Part shown: positions 33,041 through 41,577 of the stretch, piece by piece
How positions within the stretch are numbered: the stretch's first letter is position 1
Layout: the number at the start of each line of letters is the position of its first letter
From: Acidobacteriota bacterium
GTDB taxonomy: Bacteria > Acidobacteriota > Blastocatellia > Pyrinomonadales > Pyrinomonadaceae
DNA: 64,000 nt
Assembly (NCBI GenBank): GCA_003222975.1
Contig: QHXN01000014.1
Coordinates: forward strand, 29,642 to 93,641
Reading direction: 5' to 3'
Position numbers and translations under genes: made by a program
The notes under the pieces: generated by a model
What the model saw: the letters and a program-made list of their open reading frames with translations, nothing else
The model's database searches: none
What the model was told of the DNA's origin: nothing

Positions 33041-34768
33041 TCAGCGAGAAGAAGTCTTGACCGGCGCCGCCGGCTCCCTAATCGTCAACTGCTGGTCGGG
33101 CGCGACGTTCTTTAGGTTCTGTCGTGTGCCGCTCGGCCAACGAATTTCCAACGAGTCAACCCGGCTGTGATCCCCTAGCCCGAACTGTACGACGCGCGAG
33201 CTTTGTGCGGAGAAGCCGTTGCCGCCGTCCACCTCTCTGATCTGGCTGAGGCCGCCAGCGACGGCGGTCAGGCGACTCCCGATGGCGTCGCGGTTGCTGC
33301 GCGTACCGATAAGGCGGACTTGCAGCCAGTGGCGCGAAGCGCCGACCTCATTGCGGTACAGCAAGGACGCCTGACCGCAGTTTGTCACGAAGATGTCCAG
33401 GTCGCCGTCCCCGTCGAAGTCGGCGAGCGCGATGCCGCGCCCGTCGCCCGTATCCGCCACGCCCGCCGCCTCGGCCATCTCCTGAAAGCCAGCCCCGGTA
33501 TTTTTGAACAGCCGGTGCTTCTCGCGGGCGCTGATCGAGAAGCCGCGCATGTCAGGCCAGGCGCTGACGTCCGAGATGTCTGAGGTGGATAAGCGACCGA
33601 AGAATTCGCCGAGCCGGCTGCCGGCGAAAAGGTCGACCGGCCCGTCCGTGATGTAGCCGTTGACGTTGTAAATATCCAGCAGCCCGTCATTATCGAAATC
33701 AAAGAACTTGGCACCCCAGGCCCACCCGCCGTCCGCGCAGTTGTTCTCCTGCGCCGCGTTCACGAAGGTGCCTTCGCCCATGTTGTGCCATAGCATGTTG
33801 CCTTGCCGGATGTACCGATTGGTAATGTTGGTCACATAGATGTCCATGTATCCGTCGTTATCGTAGTCACCGAAGTCTACGTTCATCCCGGCATCGAAGT
33901 CGCCGCCCGTGCTCTGCCGCGTGATATTCGTGAAGGTCCCGTCGCCGTTGTTCCTGTAGACCAAGTCCTCGCCGTAGTCGTCGGCGACGTAGATGTCCTG
34001 ATCGCCGTCGTTATCAATGTCGGCGCAGCCTATATCGAGCGTCCAACCCTTGCTTAACAAACCTGACTCGGCGGTAACGTCCGTGAAAGTGTTGTTGCCG
34101 TTATTCCGGTAGAGTACGAGTCCGCCGCCGTTACGCGCCTTGATGAAATTTTCGGGCAGGATTCTGGTTGAAGGGATGTTCCACAGGTCGACGTTTCTCT
34201 CGAAGTAATGGCCCACCAGGAGGTCGAGAAGCCCGTCATTGTTATAGTCTATAAAGACGGCGCACGAGGCGTTGCCCCAAGCCTTCAGCCCCGCCTCCTT
34301 CGTGATGTCTGTGAACCGCCCCCCGTCGTTTCGGAAGAGCCTGCTTTCTCCGTAGCAGGCGATGAAGAGGTCCTGATCGCCGTCGTTATCTATATCACCG
34401 AAGATAGGGTCTACGGAGACGCCCTCCGCGTTGTTGACATAGGCCACGCCCAGCTGCGCCGCCACATCGGTGAAAGTCATGTCGCCGTTGTTGCGATAGA
34501 GCGCGTTGGGCGCTCCGCTGCTTGAGTTCACCACGTAGAGATCGGGCCGCCCGTCGCCGTTGTAATCGCCCACGGCCACGCCGGCGTTGAGCGAAGTGAT
34601 CCAGGGCATGACCTTCGCGAGCCGCTGATCGAAGACCGGCTTTTGGTGGACATGCCGCACCCCGGCCTGTGCAGCGATCTCGGTGAACATGGGTTTAGCA
34701 CCCCCCGCCGGGAAAGCGGAAGAGGGCCGCGCCCATAAGGTGCAGAGCGTCATGACCGCCAGCCACAT
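33041..34768 (-). CDS. Secreted CRTAC1-type protein, second copy
   Basis: About 575 aa if it starts at ATG 34768, which opens a signal peptide (WLAVMTLCTLWARPSSAF). The ORF track start at 34831 has no better site. The body is a run of VCBS/FG-GAP blades: DYNGDGRPDLYVV, DIDNDGDQDLFIA, DYNNDGLLDLLVG, DIDNDGDQDIYVA, DYDNDGYMDIYVT, DFDNDGLLDIYNV, DFDGDGDLDIFVT. The C-terminal ASPIC/UnbV segment contains HWLQVRLIGTRSNRDAIGSRLTAVAGG and LEIRWPSGTRQNLKNVAPDQQLTI. It lacks the N-terminal helical part of the 21133-23538 relative. Expected to be extracellular and calcium-binding. Confidence 0.87.
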   Translation of the reverse strand: MWLAVMTLCTLWARPSSAFPAGGAKPMFTEIAAQAGVRHVHQKPVFDQRLAKVMPWITSLNAGVAVGDYNGDGRPDLYVVNSSSGAPNALYRNNGDMTFTDVAAQLGVAYVNNAEGVSVDPIFGDIDNDGDQDLFIACYGESRLFRNDGGRFTDITKEAGLKAWGNASCAVFIDYNNDGLLDLLVGHYFERNVDLWNIPSTRILPENFIKARNGGGLVLYRNNGNNTFTDVTAESGLLSKGWTLDIGCADIDNDGDQDIYVADDYGEDLVYRNNGDGTFTNITRQSTGGDFDAGMNVDFGDYDNDGYMDIYVTNITNRYIRQGNMLWHNMGEGTFVNAAQENNCADGGWAWGAKFFDFDNDGLLDIYNVNGYITDGPVDLFAGSRLGEFFGRLSTSDISDVSAWPDMRGFSISAREKHRLFKNTGAGFQEMAEAAGVADTGDGRGIALADFDGDGDLDIFVTNCGQASLLYRNEVGASRHWLQVRLIGTRSNRDAIGSRLTAVAGGLSQIREVDGGNGFSAQSSRVVQFGLGDHSRVDSLEIRWPSGTRQNLKNVAPDQQLTIREPAAPVKTSSR

Positions 34769-34876
34769 CTTTAGCGAGAAAAGCTCCACCGGTTCTTCGA
34801 CCTCCGGACCGGCCCATCGTGTCTGCCGCAACAGGTAATGAAAGGCGCGGCATCAATGTCGGCGCCTCTCCGGTGA

Positions 34877-35611
34877 TTAAGCTCGAGGCTGTCTCGCCCT
34901 GCCGCCGGTCCCGGGCCGGTGGGATACCCGCCCCACCTGGTAGAAACGGCAGAAGTCCGTCAGGGAACAGGCGGCACAAACCGGCTGCGACCTGCGGCAC
35001 AATTCTTGGCCGTGTCGGCGCAGCAACTGGTGCGCCCGGATGAGCCAGCCGTAGTCGTCCCGCAAGTAATCCCGTATGGCGTCTTGCGCTGAGCGGTAAG
35101 TAGCCGCGTAGTTCTTGCGCTCCTCCCCGAAGCCGAGTCGGACCAACACGCGCAGCCCGTTGGAGTCCAAGGCCAAGACCCGGTGGCTGCGAGAGAAGAG
35201 TAAAATCTTTTCCGCGCCCGGATCGCCGATAGCCGGGAACAGCTTCAGCGACTTCCTGGCCTGCGCCAGCGGCTGCTTCAGCGCCCAGCGCAGGTCGCCC
35301 TCGAACTCCTCAAGGGCGATGCGCGCGATGAGTTGTAGCCGTTGCGCCCGCTGCCGCGCGTTGATGCCGCCTAGCCGTGCTACTTCTAGGAGCGCCGCGT
35401 CGGGCGCTGAGAGAATGCTCTCGGGTGTCGTGCCGATCCGCTCCCGCAGGGCCTCGAAAGCCTTCTCACGTTGCTCGTCGCCGACGAGATAGGCGACGTT
35501 CTCCAAAAGTATTAACTCCAGCGGGTCTACGACGGCGGGCGGTGCCGGACGCCCGTAGACGGCTTTGAGCCGCGCGATGACCTCCTCTAATACGTTCCTG
35601 CTCTTCGGCAT
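34877..35611 (-). CDS. Endonuclease III-like DNA glycosylase (HhH-GPD superfamily)
   Basis: A 244-aa protein with the helix-hairpin-helix glycosylase fold and a C-terminal [4Fe-4S] loop with canonical spacing: CRRSQPVCAACSLTDFC, that is C-x6-C-x2-C-x5-C. The HhH and catalytic-Lys/Asp region is around LFPAIGDPGAEKILLFSRSHRVLALDSNGLRVLVRLGFG. The Asp in LALDSN is the expected catalytic Asp; the Lys of classic endonuclease III is not at the usual HhH place (GIGPKTA is GIGDPGAEK-like here), so it may be a monofunctional branch. It works in base-excision repair in the cytoplasm. Its placing inside an otherwise exported gene cluster is odd. Confidence 0.85.
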   Translation of the reverse strand: MPKSRNVLEEVIARLKAVYGRPAPPAVVDPLELILLENVAYLVGDEQREKAFEALRERIGTTPESILSAPDAALLEVARLGGINARQRAQRLQLIARIALEEFEGDLRWALKQPLAQARKSLKLFPAIGDPGAEKILLFSRSHRVLALDSNGLRVLVRLGFGEERKNYAATYRSAQDAIRDYLRDDYGWLIRAHQLLRRHGQELCRRSQPVCAACSLTDFCRFYQVGRVSHRPGTGGRARQPRA

Positions 35612-35642
35612 CGTCTCGCTCTCAGTCTCGACCGGCGGCGCA

Positions 35643-36044
35643 CTACCGTCGCTTTTCTGAGAGGGAGATGGGGAGGTCGTCCGGGTCTACGCAGATAGCC
35701 AAACGCCCTGCCCCTTCGCGCTGAGCGGGCGGCGCGGTGAAGCGGACGCCCCGCGCGGTCAAAGCCTTGAAAGCATCCTCCAGATCGTCCACCATGAACC
35801 CTAAGGAGCAGGTGCCGGGCCGGGCCCCTCCCGGCTGCTCGGCGGGTGACGCGCCCTGTGTCGCGTCCGCGGCGTGCAGCGCGAGTGTCGTCGCGCCGGT
35901 CTGGAATTCCGTCCACTGCGGCGACTCAAACTTTAACGGCAGCCCCAGCCCGTCGTGGTAGAATTCGATGGAGCGAGGCATGTTCGAAACCATCACGATG
36001 ACGTAATCGATCTTCCCTAACATCTCCCGTACCTGTTCACGCAC
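35643..36044 (-). CDS. VOC family protein (glyoxalase/bleomycin resistance fold)
   Basis: A 133-aa single-module VOC protein. The family pattern is IDYVIVMVSNMPRSIEFYHDGLGLPLKFESPQWTEFQTG near the start and SLGFMVDDLEDAFKALTARGVRF then AICVDPDDLPISLSEKRR near the end. VOC proteins bind metal and act as glyoxalases, dioxygenases or drug binders; the sequence alone does not choose. The ATG could be at 36044 or at the internal MLGKID at residue 8. It is upstream of the endonuclease III-like gene with 31 bases between. Confidence 0.85.
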   Translation of the reverse strand: MREQVREMLGKIDYVIVMVSNMPRSIEFYHDGLGLPLKFESPQWTEFQTGATTLALHAADATQGASPAEQPGGARPGTCSLGFMVDDLEDAFKALTARGVRFTAPPAQREGAGRLAICVDPDDLPISLSEKRR

Positions 36045-36170
36045 CTGAATGTTTTTGGCAGCGCCCGCAACGAGGCACTAGCCCGCCGGGGGCGGTCGCG
36101 GGCGGCCCCCTTCGCAGAGGCCGACTTCAACGCGCCGCCCGAGCCGTGAACCCGGACGGGTGAGCCGAAT

Positions 36171-37082
36171 TCACCCATCCATGATGAGAAATAGCACGAT
36201 TCTTCTCGCGTTCATGACCGCCCACTCATCATACCCGCCCCAGCGGCCATACTTCGGGCGTAAGGCTTCAACTGCTCTCTCCGCGACACGCTCGACGTAG
36301 AGATCGAATAACTCCCTCACGTCTGCGCTCCCTTGATGTTCTTCGACCATCTCCTCGTAGCTCATCTCCTGCCGGAGCTTGCGGGCTTCCGCGATGAGGT
36401 CGTCGAAGTAAGCGATATACCGGTCGACCCACTGTTTTGCCCCGGGCGGGCCGTGACCGTAGAGCAGAATCTTGAAATCGACCTCCCTCAGCCGGCGCAA
36501 GGTGTCGAGGTATTTTCTGATGTCGGTTCCGGGCAGGTCTCTGAAAGGCACGCTGCCCGGGTAGACCATGTCGACCATCATGAGAATCTTTTCCGCCGGC
36601 AGATAAATAGCGATGTTGGAGTTCGAGTGGTTCTCCCCGAAATACAACAGGCGCACCTCCTTGCCGCCCAGCTTCAGCTCGTAGCGGTCTTTGAAGGTTA
36701 TCTGCGGTGTGACGATGGCGGGATTCCCCCTGGCGAGGATGTTGACGCGCGCATTCTCCTGCGCAATGAACTGCGCCGTGGACGCGAAGACGGCCCCGCC
36801 CGCGATATGATCGGTGTGGTCGTGGCTGTAGATCACGTAGCGCACCGGCTTATCCGTGAGGCTCTCGATGGCCTGAAGGTACAGCCCGGCCACTTTGGGA
36901 GAGATCGGGTCGGTCGCGATGACCCCCCCCGATGTCACTATGAAGAGGCTGCTATAAAAATAGGCGCTGAAGAGGTAAACACCGTCGGCCAGCCGCGTGA
37001 CGGTGTAGGGCTTGGCAGGCCGCTGCGCCTGCGCGCTAACTGAGCAAACGCATAACGACAGGGCTAGCAGCGCGGCTCTCAT
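36171..37082 (-). CDS. Exported SoxH-like metallo-beta-lactamase-fold hydrolase
   Basis: A 303-aa MBL-fold protein with a signal peptide (ALLALSLCVCSVSAQAQ). The zinc motif is YSHDHTDHIAGG (HxHxDH), a second His is in FGENHSNSNIAIY, an Asp ligand is in MMVDMVYPG, and the terminal His is in LLYGHGPPG. The layout matches the periplasmic MBL relatives of SoxH and of quinoprotein relay metallohydrolases. It overlaps the multihaem cytochrome gene by four bases, so the two are co-translated and probably act together in the periplasm. The natural substrate is unknown. Confidence 0.87.
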   Translation of the reverse strand: MRAALLALSLCVCSVSAQAQRPAKPYTVTRLADGVYLFSAYFYSSLFIVTSGGVIATDPISPKVAGLYLQAIESLTDKPVRYVIYSHDHTDHIAGGAVFASTAQFIAQENARVNILARGNPAIVTPQITFKDRYELKLGGKEVRLLYFGENHSNSNIAIYLPAEKILMMVDMVYPGSVPFRDLPGTDIRKYLDTLRRLREVDFKILLYGHGPPGAKQWVDRYIAYFDDLIAEARKLRQEMSYEEMVEEHQGSADVRELFDLYVERVAERAVEALRPKYGRWGGYDEWAVMNARRIVLFLIMDG

Positions 37083-38692
37083 GGCTTCTCGATCTCAAGC
37101 TCGCTCGTCGCGATAGTAATGTCCGGGATGTCCCACCCTTTGGCGTCCGCTAGCGGCTTGAAGGCGCGCCGGTAGATTAACCGCACCCTGATGGATAAAC
37201 GACCGGACTCTTTCGGCACGCTGAAGACGTAACTGGATAGGTCGCTGGCGTTGGCCGGGATTCGGTTGTCGGATAAGATGCGGTTGCGCCGCCAGAAGGG
37301 GGACGGGAACTCCGCCGCCGTCGTGTTGTTAACGACGTGCGTCGGCGTCGCATACTCGTTGAGCGTCAAAAGGATTTTGGCGAACCCTTTACCCGGCTGG
37401 CCCGCCAGGTCGCCGCCCCAGGCGGGCACGGACTCGCCCGCCATAAACCGCAGGGACTGCTCCTGCCCGCCGGCGGCGGAGACGGCAAGGATCATGTTGC
37501 GCATCGGCTGGCCGGTCGGCACGTCGTGGCCGGCGCCGACGTTGGTGATCTTGACCGTGACGGTCAGCAATCGATCTTGTACCCGCGCCGACGCCTCCAT
37601 CGCGACGGCGTTGCGCAGGAATTCCGACGGATCTTCTCCCATCATCCGGTGAGAGGCGATAGTCGCAGGGGGGCGAATCTTCCCCCCTTTCTCGGGGTCG
37701 GCGAAGAAATCAAACTTCCCGGTCGTCTGCATGTGGCAGGTCTGACACTGTACGCCGAGCCTGCTATACGAACTCTTCCCCCACTCGGTGAAAGTCTCGT
37801 AGACGGGGACTCCCCAGAAGCTCCCGTCGTGGCAGGCGGCGCAGAACCGACTGCTTTTGAATAAAGGCGAATGGGAAAAGTCAGGGACCTCGTTGAGAAA
37901 GGTGGCGTCATCGAAAGGGCCGAAGAGAAGCTTTGCGCTGGCGGGCGGTCGCAGGAATATGACTTCGGCGGCGTTAGGTTGATTGAGGTCCGGCCTGACC
38001 TCCTCAATCTTGTGGCACAAGTCGCACGAGACGCCCATACCTTCCACGCCCCGTATGTCACTCAGGTCCATGTGCTGAGCCAGCGAGGCGACGGGCGCAT
38101 GACAGGTCGCGCAATTGCCCTGATCTGACCAGTCGAGCCGGTATCCCGGCCCCACGCCGGGCCGACCCCGCACGTCCGTCCCGCTATACATCGTCTGGAC
38201 CAAAGGGTTGGTCGTCGAACGGGCGTGCGCGTCCTGCGTCCACTCGCGGTAGATTCTGCTGTGACAGTTGCCGCAGTTATCCTGGCTCTTGAGGTCAGGC
38301 GTCGGGTCTTGCCACTGATAGCCTTTATTATCGTCCTTCGGAATCTCCTGTAAGTTAATAAGCAAATGCTGGTCAGGCTTGAGCAGGCGGGCGCGGTTCG
38401 TGTAGTAGCCGACCTTGCCCGCGGTCACGTACAGGGAGGGGTTGAAAGCGGGAACGGACAAAGTGAAGAGGCCGCGCTCGTCCGTCAGGGTGGATTGCTC
38501 CGCCCCTTGGAGCCTGACAATGGCCCCGGCGACCGGGTGCCCGCTGCACGTTACCTCGCCGCTGATTCTTTGCCCCGCCGCTAGGACGGAGCCGAGGTAA
38601 GCGCTTACGGCCAGCACCAGACCTAACGCCAGGGCGCAAGCTTTATAGACCCGCGCGCCGGGAGGACTTGTCCACATCGAAGCACTGCCCAT
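37079..38692 (-). CDS. Exported five-haem cytochrome with Cna-B/carboxypeptidase-regulatory domain
   Basis: A 537-aa protein with a signal anchor (ALALGLVLAVSAYLGSVLAA). Residues about 40-125 are a carboxypeptidase-regulatory-like beta domain (ISGEVTCSGHPVAGAIVRLQG). It then carries five CxxCH haem sites: CGNCHSR, CATCHAP, CDLCHK, CAACHDG and CQTCHM, between about residues 145 and 330. The C-terminal 200 residues form a beta-rich domain (VTNVGAGHDVPTGQPMRNM), as in cytochrome c554-like multihaem proteins. It should move electrons in the periplasm. It overlaps the MBL hydrolase gene by four bases. Confidence 0.87.
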   Translation of the reverse strand: MGSASMWTSPPGARVYKACALALGLVLAVSAYLGSVLAAGQRISGEVTCSGHPVAGAIVRLQGAEQSTLTDERGLFTLSVPAFNPSLYVTAGKVGYYTNRARLLKPDQHLLINLQEIPKDDNKGYQWQDPTPDLKSQDNCGNCHSRIYREWTQDAHARSTTNPLVQTMYSGTDVRGRPGVGPGYRLDWSDQGNCATCHAPVASLAQHMDLSDIRGVEGMGVSCDLCHKIEEVRPDLNQPNAAEVIFLRPPASAKLLFGPFDDATFLNEVPDFSHSPLFKSSRFCAACHDGSFWGVPVYETFTEWGKSSYSRLGVQCQTCHMQTTGKFDFFADPEKGGKIRPPATIASHRMMGEDPSEFLRNAVAMEASARVQDRLLTVTVKITNVGAGHDVPTGQPMRNMILAVSAAGGQEQSLRFMAGESVPAWGGDLAGQPGKGFAKILLTLNEYATPTHVVNNTTAAEFPSPFWRRNRILSDNRIPANASDLSSYVFSVPKESGRLSIRVRLIYRRAFKPLADAKGWDIPDITIATSELEIEKP

Positions 38693-38798
38693 CGGATTCT
38701 CCGTGTCACTCGCTCAACGCTCGCCCCCGCCCGTGCGGCGCGATCTGCGCCCGTTTTAAGATTGCTCCTCGAACTTACCCTGGCCCTCGCGGGGAGAC

Positions 38799-41351
38799 TT
38801 AGCGCCCCTGATTGATAAAGAGTGTGAAGCGGCCCTTATTCGCCTCACCTGTGATCAAATCGATCGCGCCGTCACCACTGAAATCGGCTGCTACGGGAAT
38901 TTCCGGCTGCGCGAGGCCAATGACCGGACCCTTCTTAAACTTACCGCCGCCCTCATTGAGTAAGACCACGACGCTTTCCTCCGTGCTGGTCAGCAAGTCT
39001 GGCAGGCCGTCCCCGTTAATGTCGGCCAAGGTAGCCCCGGTGGGGTGATTGCCGACGGCGATGTAGTGAGGTTTGCGGAACGACCAGTCGCCGCTGTTGA
39101 GGAACACGGCGATGTCGCCGGAGGCGAAATTGGCGGTCAGGATGTCGGGGAGTCCGTCCTGGTTAACGTCGCGGGCGATTACCGTCCTCGCACCCGAAGC
39201 CAGCAGATTGAGTTCGGCCTTATTGAGGAAACTTCCATCGCCCTGGTTCCTGAACAGCGTGATGGTGTCTGAATTGGCGTTGAGCGTGAGGATATCCTCT
39301 AGGCCGTCGCCGTCAAGGTCGGCGCTGGCGATGCGGGCCGGCACATGATCGAGCGCCATCTTCGCCGGCGCGCCGAACTTCCGCGCACCCCGGTTGAACA
39401 GCAGCGTAACATCCTTTCCAATCTTGCTCGCCGTGGCGAGGTCGAGCAACCCGTCGTTGTTGAAGTCAGCGACGGCGACGCTGACAGGCTGGGATTTCAG
39501 TGGGAGGAGATATGGCTTGGAGAAATTCCTGTTGCCCTCGTTGTAAAAGACAGACAGGTTCGAGGTGAGGCGATTGACGACGACGATGTCGAGCCGTCCG
39601 TCCTGGTCAAGGTCGGCGACGACCGCCTCGCACGGGTCGAAGCCCCCGGTGGCGAGCCGCACTGGCTCGGACGACAGCCCCTGCGGCCCGTTGAAGTAGA
39701 TCGCCACGTCTTCGCCCCCGTTTTCCAGGGAGATCAAATCCACCCTGCCGTCGTGGTCTAGATCGGCGGCGGCAGCCGTGTGGGCGGGGCGCGGTTGCCG
39801 CAGTTCGCCCGCCGCCTTGAAGGAGCCGTAGCCCGTCTCCGGCTGCACGTCGAAAGACGAGACGTACTCCGTCTTCATCCTCAGACCTTCGACCGACTTA
39901 ACGCCGTCGCTGATGATTATTTTGACTTGTTCACCGGGCAGAAAACGGGGCGCTGGTGAAGCCTGGCTGCTATCGCCGGCGGCGGGCGTCTGCGGCTGGA
40001 TGTCGAGGGTGTGTGTCTCGGCGCGATATGAAAGGCGGGCTTCACGAACTCCCGACTGGCTGCCATATAGCAGTACAGTCTTCGCCGATAGGGTGCGTTC
40101 GTCAACCGAAGTGTTCCACTTAACACTGATCGAGGTGAGCAGGTTCCCTCCGTGCAGAGTGACTTTGGCGGTCGCCGAGGGGCTGACCCGCTCGACCCTC
40201 GGCACGCGAATTCCGTTGAGCATCACCGAAATGTTGTTGCTCCCCGAGTTGGCCGTCACCAAGTCCATGCGCCCGTCGTTATTTAGGTCCGCGACGACGA
40301 TGGCGATGGGGTACAGCCCATAAGCTGGGAAGTCGGTCGCTTTACCGAAGGTCCCGTCCCCCTTGTTCAAGAGGACAGAGACGGTGTTGGCGCTCTGGTT
40401 GGCGGTGGCGATGTCTGGGTATCCGTCGCCGTTGATGTCAGCCGCCACCACCCCTTGCGGCAGCTTAACGGGGTAGTTGACCGCCGGATTAAACGTGCCG
40501 TCGCCCTTATTGATGAGCACGGACACGGTGTCCGATCCGCCGTTGCCCACGATTAAGTCCGGAAGTTTATCGCCGTTGAGATCTGCCGCGTACAAGATCT
40601 GGCTCAGCGAGTCGGTCGGGTACGAAACCGGCTCGGCGAAAACAGCATCCCCTTTGTTGAGGAGCACCGTCACATTTGCTGAGTAGATGTTACCGGTCGC
40701 TAAATCCATCTTCCCGTCACCGTTGAAGTCGGCGGCGACCAGCGAGTAGGGAACGACGCATTTACATCTGTAGGTGCTTTGGTGCTCGAACACGCCGTTG
40801 CCACGGTTGAGGTAGATGGCGATGTCGTCGTGCCCGATATTGCAGACAGCGATGTCCGGCCTGCCGTCGTTATTAAAATCGGCGATGACCGGGAACATCG
40901 GCCCCGGCTCGCCCTTGATGTTGACCGCGTCCTGAAAGGTGCCGTCTCCCTTGTTATAAAAGATGGAGAGATTGACGGAGAACATGTTCCCCACAACCAA
41001 GTCTGCCGCTCCGTCGCCGTTGAGGTCGCCGGCTGCCAGGGCGTAGGGCGTGTAACCATGCGTGGGATAGTTGACTCCGTCGCTGTACGTGCCGTTGCCC
41101 TTGTTCAGGTACACGGTCACGTCATGGGAGACGGTGTTGGAGGCGGCGAGGTCGAGGAAGCCGTCCTTGTTGAGATCAACGGCCACGACGTAGTAAGGGC
41201 TGATCCCGGCGGGTAAATTGAAAGCCTCGCTGAAGTCGAGGGGGATAAGGGCGCGCGGAAGCGCGGGCGCATCTTCCGCGCTGCTGGCGGCGGGCGCTGG
41301 GGCGGCCACCAAGGATGCGATCACAATGAGTAGCAAGGCGGCGGATTTCAT
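38799..41351 (-). CDS. Large secreted VCBS-repeat protein with SbsA-type Ig-like domain, copy 1
   Basis: An 850-aa protein with a signal peptide (ALLLIVIASLVAAPAPAA) and GGGAG eight bases before the ATG. Blades have VDLNKDGFLDLA, DLNGDGAADLV, DFNNDGRPDIAV, DFNGDGKMDLATG and so on; about seven precede and about seven follow an inserted region. The insert, near residues 385-490 (PRVERVSPSATAKVTLHGGNLL...DERTLSAKTVLLYGSQ), looks like an SbsA/Big_5-type Ig-like domain. Such FG-GAP proteins bind calcium and are often surface-located. It is a tandem paralogue of the 41578-44154 gene. Function unknown. Confidence 0.85.
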   Translation of the reverse strand: MKSAALLLIVIASLVAAPAPAASSAEDAPALPRALIPLDFSEAFNLPAGISPYYVVAVDLNKDGFLDLAASNTVSHDVTVYLNKGNGTYSDGVNYPTHGYTPYALAAGDLNGDGAADLVVGNMFSVNLSIFYNKGDGTFQDAVNIKGEPGPMFPVIADFNNDGRPDIAVCNIGHDDIAIYLNRGNGVFEHQSTYRCKCVVPYSLVAADFNGDGKMDLATGNIYSANVTVLLNKGDAVFAEPVSYPTDSLSQILYAADLNGDKLPDLIVGNGGSDTVSVLINKGDGTFNPAVNYPVKLPQGVVAADINGDGYPDIATANQSANTVSVLLNKGDGTFGKATDFPAYGLYPIAIVVADLNNDGRMDLVTANSGSNNISVMLNGIRVPRVERVSPSATAKVTLHGGNLLTSISVKWNTSVDERTLSAKTVLLYGSQSGVREARLSYRAETHTLDIQPQTPAAGDSSQASPAPRFLPGEQVKIIISDGVKSVEGLRMKTEYVSSFDVQPETGYGSFKAAGELRQPRPAHTAAAADLDHDGRVDLISLENGGEDVAIYFNGPQGLSSEPVRLATGGFDPCEAVVADLDQDGRLDIVVVNRLTSNLSVFYNEGNRNFSKPYLLPLKSQPVSVAVADFNNDGLLDLATASKIGKDVTLLFNRGARKFGAPAKMALDHVPARIASADLDGDGLEDILTLNANSDTITLFRNQGDGSFLNKAELNLLASGARTVIARDVNQDGLPDILTANFASGDIAVFLNSGDWSFRKPHYIAVGNHPTGATLADINGDGLPDLLTSTEESVVVLLNEGGGKFKKGPVIGLAQPEIPVAADFSGDGAIDLITGEANKGRFTLFINQGR

Positions 41352-41577
41352 GGACTCGTCTCCCTCTCCGATGACCCCAGAGGCGGGCCGCGAATTTTCA
41401 ACGCTTGATTAGGTAGCGCAAGGGGATCGCCCGTCCTGCCCTAAGCGCGCACAGGTAAGTCGGCGGCAGACCTCGCGGGAACAGTTACGCGTCCGGCTCG
41501 ACCGGGCCAACCAGCGCGGCCCGGATCTGAGAGAGGCCGCCCCCGCAGGCAGGTGCGCGACTCTGTCAACGTCCTGT

